Source: Calliopum simillimum (lineage: Eukaryota; Arthropoda; Insecta; Diptera; Lauxaniidae). Taken from it: a stretch of 64,000 nucleotides of DNA. Where the stretch lies: the NCBI GenBank assembly GCA_951812925.1, contig OX638371.1, forward strand, positions 116,769,124 through 116,833,123, in the 5' to 3' direction. Below are positions 33,400 to 42,309 of this stretch, piece after piece. Positions within the stretch are counted from its first letter, which is position 1. Each line of letters begins with the position of its first letter. The notes under the pieces were generated by a model. That model saw only the letters and a list, made by a program, of their open reading frames with translations. It searched no databases and had not been told where the DNA came from. Position numbers and translations under genes: made by a program.

Positions 33400-35230
33400 A
33401 AAAGTATACATCTGCCTCCAGATGCTCTCCATTTTCCAACTGGCATATTCAATTTCAAATACATACATGCGTACGACTGAAATCAAAATTATTTATAAAT
33501 GTTAGTTAAGCACCATGTAGACGCCCCCTATACACACACACACTAGTGATATGCGACTAAAATTTTCATTTCCAATTAAAATTACCATACGTACGCGTTT
33601 TCGTATTTTGCATCAACTACATGTGTATTCGAAAACTTCATTTTGTTTTGTAGTTTTAATGATTGTGTGGGTGGTTGGTATTTTGTAGCATACTTTTCGG
33701 TGTAGAAATGAAATCAAAATTACTTGATTATTAACCAAATAATGTTGTTTAGCTTTGAAATCGTTACACTGTTTGTTATGTCGCTGCCGCTGCCTCTGCT
33801 GCTGCTGTTATTATGTTTAGCCTTTTGATCCTGAAAACCAAAATAAATATTTGCATAATTTTGTTGATTTTCAAAATCAAATTTGATTTATGCAGAGTGA
33901 TTTAATACATATATTTGTATATGGGTGTGAGTTAATGCTGTCTCATTATCTCAATTTTCTCATAATTTTCACTAACATAAACTTTCTCATATGTATCGAT
34001 ACATATATAAGACTGGTCCTTTGATTTGACTATGTTTTACATAAAATGCCTCAAAATAAGTCGAACAAATGGAATAAAATTTTTCGGTTTCGAGATATCG
34101 ATGCTTAAAGAAAACGGTAACGCTAAAGAAAAGTATTGTTTATTCCAGCTCATACTTTTCAAACAGAAAAAAATTGCGTTATTGACATGAGGTCTTTTAT
34201 AAAAAAAATCAAAGTTGAAACTTTTTGGACTGAACATTCAGCATGCTGTTGATGGCTCCGTTTGCTGTACGCACTTTTAAGGTATTATTCTCTGCATAAA
34301 TCTTTAACGGTACTCTTGGGAAAATTCAATAAAAAAAGAAAGTTTTCACTAGATCTGTCGAATACCCAAAAATGGTAGTGGATAAAGAACCAAGAACGAT
34401 TGGTACTCGTAATTTTTTGGTACTTTATGTGGCAATTTCTAAGCAAAGGCAAAGTTTATGCGGCAAAAAATTTGCAACTTTACAAAAACAACGCAAGTCC
34501 TTAATAAAAAAAGCAAAAAGGAAACGTACTTCGTTCACTCTTCAAAAGTTTCACATTTAGTGCGTGTCCTTTACACTTTTATCGGAGAGTATTTTCATTT
34601 TTATAACTTAACGCTTTTTTTTTTCTTTCTTCCTTTCCGTTTTTGTTTTTGCTTCTATCTGCAGTTTAGTGTAATTTTTATATCAGATAAACAACAACAA
34701 CACCAACAACAGCAACAACAACAAAAAAGAAAAACTCTAAAATTTGACATTTCTCTGTAGAATTCTGCGTATCCTTGAGGTACATTGTTGACTTGCAATA
34801 ATCATAATCGTAAATTCGTAAAATCGTTTGTCCTTTTCTTTGTTTTTTCCCAAACAAATGATGTTTTTTTTTTAACTTGATATCTGCTTAAAGCTCCTTG
34901 GGGGCATCTTAAATAATATGTGTATGTGTTTGTGCTGGTGTAGGGCGCTTGCATGAAACTCACTATCTACACACAAAGACTGAGTTTTATGATAGAAACT
35001 CAGAGGATATAAGCATTTTTCCTGTTTTTGTTATTTAGTGCCTTCTCAAGAGCACAACAGAGTCGGGTAATTTTTATTATCTTACTTTTTTGGGGAACGT
35101 AAAAGTTACAAGTGTTTGCGTATACATACATACGATTTGAAATTATTTAGATGTGTAGGTGAGTCTTTTACAATTTTATTTTTCGTGTTTTAGTCATAAA
35201 AAGATTCCTCATACATATAAGGTTATTCAT
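33400..35230. other. No gene seen; CTG and CAA microsatellites
   Basis: Contains GCTGCCGCTGCC/CTGCTG runs (about 33783-33806) and CAACAACAACA runs (about 34691-34725). The rest is unique AT-rich DNA. A 100-residue frame at 34458-34760 ends in the CAA run read as Gln and is not a gene. Confidence 0.5.
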
Positions 35231-35239
35231 TTTGTGGTA

Positions 35240-35880
35240 TCGAAAGTAAACGTAAATAAAACAGACTAGTGCTACCACATTTTGTTTTTACCAATAAGGG
35301 ACATAGGATACATTTGTCCAATAAAAACAGGATTTCAACAAATATTGCCAGACAAAGGAATTCTACAAACGTTGAAAAATCCGCGTCATAATTTTTACTC
35401 CACTTATTTCAAACATTAATTACCTTACCTTTTATAATTATTTTGACTTTAAAATTTTTTGTGTTTGAACCTTACTGTAAACATTTTGACTTTAAAATTC
35501 TAGTAACAATATTTATGTTTGGGCAGATATTTGCTCAATATACAAATTTTATACATCTTTATCATATGGGCTAGTAGTACAGAGGATATGTTTCTATCTA
35601 TCACACGGACGGATCACGGCTCGAATCCTAGTGCGGCCATTTTTTTTGTGGTATGTTTTTTTTATTTGAAAATTACAGTTCTTGTATGATTTCATTATTT
35701 TGTTTTTGTTTCGTGTTTGAACTTTACAGTAAGAAAAATGTCACTTAAATTTTCTTAAAACAAAATACTAGACTGTAAGGTTATTCGAAAATTCTCATTC
35801 GACTGAAACAATAATGAAAAATTTACTTCAGTTGTCATTATTTTGACTATTTTGACTGTGAATTCTGGTAGTATTTATGA
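35240..35880. repeat. SINE-like composite repeat
   Basis: A block containing TTTGCTCAATATACAAATTTTA just before a tRNA-like sequence is shared with 51920-52060 (TTTGCTTAATATACAAATTTAA). The motif ATTTTGACTTTAAAAT repeats at about 35443 and 35490. Diverged copies of GTGTTTGAACxTTACxGTAA occur on both sides of the tRNA-like part. The exact ends are not resolved. Confidence 0.45.
35568..35647 (+). repeat. tRNA-like sequence followed by Pol III-type T-run
   Basis: The plus strand has GGGCTAGTAGTACAGAGGAT as a degenerate A-box region and CACGGCTCGAATCCTAGTGC as a good B-box region. GCGGCCA and then eight T (35640-35647) follow. The same B-box plus GCGGCCA plus T-run layout occurs at 52034-52070. 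It is tRNA-derived, not a tRNA gene. Confidence 0.5.
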
Positions 35881-35884
35881 GAAA

Positions 35885-36260
35885 CTAGCTATTGCCCGGT
35901 GAACGATGTCTCACCTTTGTCCCGTGGCTTTTTTATTTGGCTTAGTGTTCTTTAAATATGTTCCAAATTTCATCCCGATGCGTCAAACAGTTTCTATGGT
36001 ATGCCAAATTTTGATTTTAGGGGAGTGGCATCGCCCATTTTTCTATTGAAAGTTATTTGGCTTAGTGCTTTTTATATATATGCCAAGTGTCATTCCTATG
36101 CGTCAAACAGTTTCTGAGGTCTGAGGAATTTTATGTTTTAGAGGCGTGGCACCGCCCATTTTTCGAACCTATAAGCTTTCCCTGATATATACTAACATAT
36201 CTGAATATATCATTAAAATCGTTAGAGTGGTTTTCGAGTCCATAACAAACGAACACACAA
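35885..36260 (+). repeat. Dispersed-repeat fragment with two tandem 120-bp units
   Basis: Two similar units contain TTTGGCTTAGTG...TTTAxATAT...CATxCCxATGCGTCAAACAG...GCGTGGCACCGCCCATTTTT. A tail with AACGAACACACAAATAAACT follows. Repetition of a 'CCATTTTTC' closing block is seen at about 36035 and 36157. I recognise the style of a fly interspersed repeat but cannot name the family. Confidence 0.45.
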
Positions 36261-36615
36261 ATAAACTTTAATTTTTATACATTACGAGTAGATACGTACT
36301 ATTTTTTTTTTCTCCGTTATTCGTGAACTGTATTAGCTCCTTAAAAACTTTAAGAGATTCCTTTTCAAATAGTCCCAATTTTTGGGATCAGCTTGCCGAA
36401 AATAATTCGACGATCTCGAAACATGGGACAATGGATTTACCATGGGGAGATTTAAGTTTAAGGCCAAAATACGGGACTTCCCATGAAACACCATGGGACA
36501 TTTGGTAACACTTAAGCAGGCTCTTCTAGTCGTAATCGAGATTACGATACATTTTTAATTTCAATAAGGGTATTCCTTAAAACGTGTAAAAGCTTCGAAA
36601 ACTTCGTAAGCTCAT

Positions 36616-37165
36616 ACACAGAGAAAACAACATTGTCAAAAGTGGCAGAAACGTGGTTATTTTAACAACGTTGCGACCCAAATTTTGAGCATGGCTTGTT
36701 AGTAGAAGTTTTGACAGCGCACGTTGCTAAATGAGTTTCAACCACGTTCATGAGTGATTCAAAAACGCGCGTTGCTAAATAAAATACAAAAAAAATTTAT
36801 TTTTTTAATTCAAATTTTTTCCTGTCAACAATAATGAAACTGATATTACTTTCTCTTTTAATTTTAAATTTTTGCTTCAAATAAATAATTTTTGTTTATT
36901 ACTGTGGAGATTTGGACCTGGAACCTGTCATGTGATAGATGCGGACGTTAACGAACTCAGCCATTGCCATCATTATTGTGAGGTTGACTAAAAGGCTATT
37001 TGTTTTGATATTAGCTTCTACCATGTTCGTGAATGTTTTGACTACGTTTCGTTGCTGATTCGGTCTTAACAACGTTTCGTAGTGTTGTTACCACGTTTCG
37101 TTGCTGATTTGAATTTAACAACGCATGGCAACCAGCGTTGTTAAATAAGTTTCAACCACGTTCAC
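36616..37165. repeat. Composite repeat with AACAACGTT/CCACGTT motifs and antisense tRNA-like core
   Basis: Starts TACACAGAGAAAACAACATT. Both flanks carry iterated motifs: GTTGCTAAATGAGTTTCAAC then CACGTTCA at about 36723, and GTTGTTAAATAAGTTTCAAC then CACGTTCA at about 37135. ACCACGTTTCGTTGCTGATT occurs at about 37090. The centre is A/T-rich and holds a tRNA-like sequence on the minus strand. The plan (repetitive arms, AT-rich block, antisense tRNA-like block) matches that of 25753-26290. Confidence 0.5.
36908..36971 (-). repeat. tRNA-Ser/Leu-like sequence (A and B boxes)
   Basis: The minus strand reads GGCAATGGCTGAGTTCGTTA then ACGTCCG, a class II A box (compare TGGCNGAGTGGTTAANGC), followed by GACAGGTTCCAGGTCC as a B box (consensus GGTTCNANNCC). 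The 3' acceptor does not pair and no T-run follows directly, so it is a decayed tRNA-derived segment. Confidence 0.45.
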
Positions 37166-37169
37166 GTAG

Positions 37170-38880
37170 AACTCAATTTAGAGGGGTATTTGTGAAACAA
37201 CAAAACATTTGCAACAGAAGTGCACTTAATTAAACATAAAATCGTAATATTGACGCCAAGAACATTATTAACTCCAAAAGCCACTCTTAAAAGAATCCTT
37301 AAAACCATGAAAGCATCACTTTTGCACAAAGTTCCCTTTGAAAGCGCAAAAGCCACACAATTTGATTTGTTTTTCATTGCAAATGCCATAACTCCCCGTC
37401 GTCATAAAGTTGAAGATCGCGAATTCAGCCAAAGGAAATCCCATGCTGCATATCGTCGAAACGCATACGACTCTTCCTTGGCACAACAAATTCCATCAGG
37501 CTACAGTTGACACCACTCTATGCCAATACTTTGGAGCAGCGCAACTGACAGAGAAGACGCAAAACGTCGAAAACAGCAAAACCAAAGGAAAAATAACAAA
37601 GTTTGGAATATACAACGTCAACAATGCAAACAACAACAGCAACAACAACAACTACACCATCAAAGTCAAAGGAATGCGTTGGCGTATGCGTTGAACTGCT
37701 GCTGCCATATCGGAAAACACCATCTCTAAGAGATACAAAAAGAAAAGCAGAAGAAAAAGAAAATCCCTACACAAAGGACGCAGTCAGTAAAAGGATTTTC
37801 GGTGCAACATCGCACATTGGGACTTGTGTTGTTGTGTGGCTTTTGTGTTGTTGCCTGCGCTTGCCAACTTGGCGCTTTTGCTTCACAGCACACATACTTT
37901 GAGAACGTGTGGCGTGTGGCATAAAAGTCCTACCACTTGCGCCAGAGATCCTTGTGGACGACGACGACATTCAAAGCAAGAAGCAAAATAGTAAAAGAAA
38001 TAAATGGCGAAAAAAGTTAGAAGAAATAGAAAAAGACAACAACACCGAAACGGAAAAGCAACTTTAAATACTTTTTAGTGCCTTTATGCGATGAGTTTAC
38101 AAAAATGCTGGCACTTTTTCTCTTTCTATCATCTATTGCTATTTCCTTCTCGCTGTTGACAAGATGCTGCATAACTTAAAGGATATTTTTTTATTTTTTA
38201 TGCTTGGAATTTCTTATTCATGTCATGCTTTTCCTTGAGGATTTTTTTCATTTTCGTTGCTTTGTTGTTTAGTTTTGCCACAAGGATTCTTGTGGCTTTT
38301 GTTGCGCGTCGTCGTTGAAGTGCGGAAAATCTTCAGGGATCGTCCAAAGTTGTGGTAAAATAGAAAGAGTTTTTTTTTTTTTCATTGAAACTGCAAAAAC
38401 TTTTTCTTAAACATTCGCAGAAATTTTAATTTGCGCATTGTTTTGGTAAAGTCGCAGTTTTTTCTCTCTTAATAGTGAAATTCCACTTACCAAGTTATTT
38501 AAGCTCTGTTGCCAAGAAACAATTCAAGTTTTACTCTATAAAAAAAAAAATACACAACCCCTGCTCGTTTATACCACGAAAGAGTGAAAGTTGCGTTGTT
38601 TTCAAGTGTAGGGGAGTTGAATTACAGCGGAATCGTAACTTTACAAAGGTTAATCTGTTTGGTTTAACCCAGGGAATTTTTATGAAATTAACTTTATGAG
38701 TTTACTCTTTATGTTGCTGTTGTTGTTGTTGCTACTGGTGAAGGCAACAACATGTTGTTCGTGAATGTCATTTAAAATATGCAAGGAATTTTCTATTGAG
38801 TGTGTGGAATTTTCTTTATTAAGTGTAGTTTAGAACGCAAGGATACAAAAGTTTGTTGAAAACAAATAAAAAGAAATATG
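37170..38880. other. No gene recognised
   Basis: Contains CAA/CAG-rich DNA at 37620-37660 and a hairpin-poor unique stretch at 37220-37510. That stretch is open for 96 codons on the plus strand with ordinary composition, but matches no family I know and overlaps an equally open minus-strand frame. TTG triplets occur at 38710-38735. I make no gene call. Confidence 0.45.
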
Positions 38881-38961
38881 ATTAAATGATTTTTCACAAA
38901 TTAAAATTATTTTAATTTTGCTTTTTAAGACTGCTATTTTTGAATATACAGTCTGACTGTA

Positions 38962-39964
38962 CGTAGGCTGCTAGATATATTTCTGGCCTAGGCAACACTA
39001 AGTGTTGCTAGGTACAATCTGACATTGCCATTGGAAAGTTTGACATTTTCTAGCATAAACGTACTCAGAACGTTTTAACGTACGACCATCATTTGTGTTA
39101 TTTACAGTGACTTAAAAAAATAAATTTGGCAAAAAAATGGAATTAACTCGTAAACATTTTCGTGCGATAATTTTTCACAACTTTCGACGTGAATTATCAC
39201 GACAAGAGTGCATCAATGAACTTAAATCTTTGTATGACAATGAAGCACTATCCTATAGCACTGTGAAAAACTGGTTTAATGAATTCAATCGTGGCCGACG
39301 CTCGCTCAAAGACGAATTCCGTGAAGGTCGTCCAAAAACGGCCGTTGTGCCTGAGAACATTGATGCCGTGCGTGAACTGATAATGCAAGGGTCTTCGAAG
39401 ACGAGCCAAATCCAACGAAAGTTGTTCGTGGGAAAAGCACTTCGAAGCAAATGGTCGCCTGTTTCTTCGGCAAAACTGGTCATGTGGCTTGAGCAACGTA
39501 GGACGGTCAATTCTGAGTAGTACACCACAATTTGTTTCCCTGAAGTCTTCGTAGAAATCCGAAAAACGAACAAGAGAAGATGAATCATTGTTCACCATGA
39601 CAAAGAGATTTCTCACACATCGGCTCAAACCAGCGCCTTTTTGACCGGCCAAAACGTCGAATTGATGGGTCATCCGCCGTACAGCCCTGACTTGGCACCC
39701 AATGACTTCTTTCTATTCCCGCACATCAAGAAAAAAATGCGTGGTCAATGATTTTCGTCGCCAGAAGATGCTGATGAAGCGTTCAAAAACCATGTTTTGG
39801 AGGTGTCTCAATCGGAGTGGAAAAAAGGCTTCGACAATTGGTTTGAGCGCATGCAAAAGTGAATAAATCATGCTGGAGAATACTTTGAAAAACAATAAAA
39901 CCATTTTTGATGATAAATGTTCGCATTTTCATTATTAGGCCAGAAATATATCTAGCAGCCCTCG
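38962..39964 (+). mobile_element. Mariner element, 1003 bp, internally deleted
   Basis: Ends CGTAGGCTGCTAGATATATT and, inverted, CGAGGGCTGCTAGATATATT, extending through TTCTGGCCTA. TA lies on each side (38960-38961, 39965-39966). The family is the same as the 12097-15168 copy. Full-length relatives in flies are about 1.3 kb, so about 0.3 kb is missing from the transposase gene. Confidence 0.9.
39137..39898 (+). pseudogene. Mariner transposase pseudogene (DD34D family)
   Basis: Starts at ATG 39137: MELTRKHFRAIIFHNFRREL, followed by the helix-turn-helix region (ECINELKSLY... YSTVKNWFNEFNRG, GRPKTAVVPENIDAVRELIM). After residue 85 an internal deletion removes the middle of the protein, including the region with the first catalytic Asp. 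The text resumes in shifted frames with VHHDKEISHTSAQTSAF (the family's 'HDNA' Asp block, with the Asp still visible) and HPPYSPDLAPNDFFLFPHIK (the third catalytic Asp in PND). A premature TGA stands at 39860 near the C-terminus, and the ancestral stop is at 39896-39898. It is inactive. Confidence 0.9.
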
Positions 39965-40342
39965 TACAAGTTCGTATTAATGGAATATTCAAAAATTGCA
40001 GTCTTAAAAAGCAAAATTAAAATCATTTTAATTTGTGAAAAATCATTTAATATTGAAAAGGTGAACCCGCCTATTAATGTTAGAATTCTAACATTTACAA
40101 TTATGACCTTGCGAGAGCAAGAATCTCACTAGCAGTGGACAAATAATCCACAACAGTGAGATATTAATTGTGAATTGTGGAAGATAGCATGTCTCAAAAC
40201 CAAATTTGGGAGTGCATTCAACATAATAACAATTAAGAAAATATTTCCAATGAACACAGCTGATAGCAACAAGTGTACTTACATAAATAACAACAACAAC
40301 AGTGTTATTTATGTGAGGATCTTTGATGAGGTAGATCGTTCC

Positions 40343-40415
40343 GTAGCGTGGCCTAAGTGGTAGAGGACTGCTGCACTCTTTCATTAGAATGCAGAAGGCT
40401 GCGGTTCGATTTTAG
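40343..40415 (+). repeat. tRNA-like head directly upstream of a hammerhead motif
   Basis: GTGGCCTAAGTGGTAGAGGA is a good A box and D-arm, and GCTGCGGTTCGATTTTAG contains a B box (GGTTCGAtTtt). The distance between boxes is compatible with a type II Pol III promoter. About 35 bp downstream begins the hammerhead ribozyme. It is a tRNA-derived SINE-like module, not a tRNA gene. Confidence 0.55.
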
Positions 40416-40440
40416 TAAGAAGCAAAGATTAACTAAAATA

Positions 40441-40520
40441 GGTCTGATGAGGCTATGTACATATATATATATGCAAATATATATATGTGTATGTGGTAAT
40501 AGCCGAAACATATGTCACCA
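40441..40520 (+). ncRNA. Hammerhead ribozyme, type I (copy A)
   Basis: Core elements appear in order: stem I strand GGT (40441-40443); CTGATGA (40444-40450); stem II GGCTAT (40451-40456) pairing with ATAGCC (40499-40504) around an expanded (TA)n loop; GAAA (40505-40508); a 3-bp stem III ACA/TGT closed by TA; the cleavage triplet GTC (40514-40516); and the stem I strand ACC (40517-40519). Every catalytic nucleotide of the hammerhead consensus is present and self-cleavage is expected after C40516. Short stem III is known from hammerheads of repetitive elements. Stem I is only 3 bp as read, so activity may be weak. Copy B at 51639 supports the fold by compensatory changes. Confidence 0.78.
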
Positions 40521-40986
40521 ATTTCCAAGTTAATATTTGTAGCGTCGGTTGTTGTTCATTGCAAATTTGACTGGAATAAAGAAATATGATTTAAAACTTT
40601 GATTCCAATTAAAATATGTATATAAATTAAATTATATATGAAATTGATACTTATAAACAAAAATATTAGATAAGATAAACATGGTTATTTCTACAGAGGA
40701 ATAATGTAAGTCAAAAAATTAAAACATCATCACTGTGTTCAAACAGGCTATCAAAATGGGACGACGTAGGGTACCCTTTTTTTACTGAAATCAATAGTGC
40801 TAAATCTACTGAGTAAACGACATGCTTTTTAAAATCGAATCCTTGGCACTTCTTAGTTTTATTTTTTTATTATTTTGGCAAAAATGTATTGTAACGTCCC
40901 AAGTGACGTCACAGATCTTATATCTATCTGCATTGGTAAATTCACTTAAATTGAGTATTGACCCGCGTCTTCAAGTATACGCTCCT

Positions 40987-41120
40987 CAATAAAATATTCA
41001 CCTCAAGTGAAATATTCACCTCAATTTAAATATTCACCTCAAGTAAATATATTCACCTCAACCAAACGACTATAAAAGACCGAACGGAAATGCAGAAGGC
41101 AGGCAGTCAGGCAGTCACAG
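40987..41120 (+). promoter_or_regulatory. Pol II core promoter: upstream repeats, TATA box, initiator-like site
   Basis: Four near-identical 17-20 bp units with ATTCACCTCAA precede CTATAAAAG at 41070-41078. About 30 bp downstream AGGCAGTCAGGCAGTCAC resembles the arthropod initiator TCAGT. The spacing is what a retrotransposon LTR promoter needs. No downstream coding sequence is present. Confidence 0.5.
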
Positions 41121-41234
41121 CCAAGCGTTCGATGCGACAACATCAATATTTTAATATTAATGTTTAAACGTTGAAAGCTTAAAGGTAAAGTCCAGAGGCC
41201 TCGTATCACTTAGGTATTTCTAGGGTAGTTAGTA

Positions 41235-41893
41235 CTTTAGGCTGGGAAGATTTTTTATACCTTCTAAAAGCCCCCGGAGACCCTCTGGTGAACAGTGTCG
41301 TAGTCTGTGCGTGTAATACTTATTATAGTATTCATCAAGCGTGCATTTCTAAAGGCGCCAGTACATACAGGGCAGCGCGTGCAGCGCACGCATCACAACG
41401 CATGCGAGTGATGCTTGTGCCGTTACATAGAACGCGTTTTCAAATACACTCAGAATGGCCTTTATTATATAGGCAGACTTGCTCCTGCACTTCGCTTATA
41501 CGTTTTTCCTTCATTTTGATTTTTTTTCTTTTTTAATTTATTTTTTCAACTGCGAAAATTATTTATAAATAAATAAACAAAAGAAACGAAATGTCAAACG
41601 CAAATGATGCGTTCGAAAAGTTGAAAGTTGGTCAACTCTACGCATTGAACGCAGCGCGTGCGTTGTTCGCATTTCTTTATGTATCACTCTCCATAAGGAG
41701 CTATGTTTTTAAATCAACTGTCAAAGCATATAATGCTCGCGCTGTACGCGCTGCACTGTATGTACTGGCGCCTTAAGGCCTTTAGGCTGGGAAGGCTTTT
41801 CATACCTTCTGAAGGCCCCTGGACAACATCTGGTGAACAGTGCAATAGTCTGTACGTCGAATGCTTTTTTATAGTGTTCGCTCGGCGTGCATG
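41235..41893. repeat. 112-bp direct repeats flanking a MITE
   Basis: CTTTAGGCTGGGAAGATTTT... (41235-41346) recurs as CTTTAGGCTGGGAAGGCTTT... (41780-41893). Shared blocks are ATACCTTCT, CTGGTGAACAGTG, TAGTCTGT and GGCGTGCAT (AGCGTGCAT in the first copy). The copies are diverged, so they predate the MITE that now separates them. Confidence 0.65.
41352..41774. mobile_element. 423-bp MITE with AAGGCGCCAGTACATACAG ends
   Basis: The left end AAGGCGCCAGTACATACAGG and the inverted right end AAGGCGCCAGTACATACAGT agree for about 35 bp, including the GC-rich CAGCGCG(T)GCAGCGC. The GC-rich ends contrast with the AT-rich host. A frame of 61 codons inside is unrelated to any transposase. I found no unambiguous target duplication. 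Confidence 0.62.
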
Positions 41894-42309
41894 GTAGTTT
41901 TGAATAATAATTCTTATAATTTTATCGACACAGGTTAAACAAGACTACGTAGTATCCACGTAAGCAGCTGTCAACTAAAATGATCAAGGAGTTCAACATC
42001 GGATAATCGAATGCAGAAACCCCGGAATCCCGGCCGAGAATTTAAAACATCTTTATTCGAAATATATATTAAAGAATATTGGAGATAAATCAATCTGAAT
42101 AATATAACATATTGCTTGTAAAGTATTATTAAGAATTAAAAAAATACCATACTGTTAAGTAAAGGAAACTAATTTATCTGCTGAAGGAGTTCCAGCAAAT
42201 AAATAAATAAATATTTTTGTAAACTGAAAGTTTTGGATTGTCTTTTAGTCTGACCCTGGACACCGCTGCAACTCACCTCCGCCCTAGTAAGTACTACTAA
42301 AAATGTAGT

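Larger units (their letters stand above)
38881..40051. repeat. 67-bp-arm hairpin element hosting a mariner in its loop
   Basis: ATTAAATGATTTTTCACAAA... (38881-38947) and its inverse (39984-40051) match almost throughout, including TTTTAATTTTGCTTTTTAAG and AAGACTGC(T/A)ATTTTTGAATAT. The 1003-bp mariner and its TA duplication lie in the loop. Without them the hairpin would have arms of about 67 bp and a loop of roughly 30 bp, like a MITE. Confidence 0.75.
40880..42307 (+). mobile_element. Probable solo LTR of a retrotransposon, with MITE inside
   Basis: Begins near TGTAACGTCCCAAGTGACGT (40890). It contains a four-copy repeat with AATATTCACCTCAA (40987-41060), a TATA box CTATAAAAG (41070-41078) and a GGCAGTCAGGCAGTC initiator-like region about 30 bp downstream. 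AATAAATAAATAAA occurs near 42200. The nonamer AAAAATGTA stands at both outer edges (40880-40888, 42299-42307), possibly a target duplication, but it is longer than the usual 4-6 bp and could be chance. No primer-binding site or gag/pol lies next to it. A promoter-bearing non-coding unit fits a solo LTR; the exact termini are uncertain. Confidence 0.42.

Noticed and set aside
37220..37694. Host coding exon in the CAA/CAG-rich stretch
   Set aside because: Open frames overlap on both strands and in several frames; no splice-supported continuation or known domain.
39248..39673. 141-codon minus-strand frame
   Set aside because: Antisense shadow of the mariner transposase pseudogene.
40880..42307. 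Complete LTR retrotransposon
   Set aside because: No gag, pol, primer-binding site or second LTR; only a solo LTR-like unit is supported.
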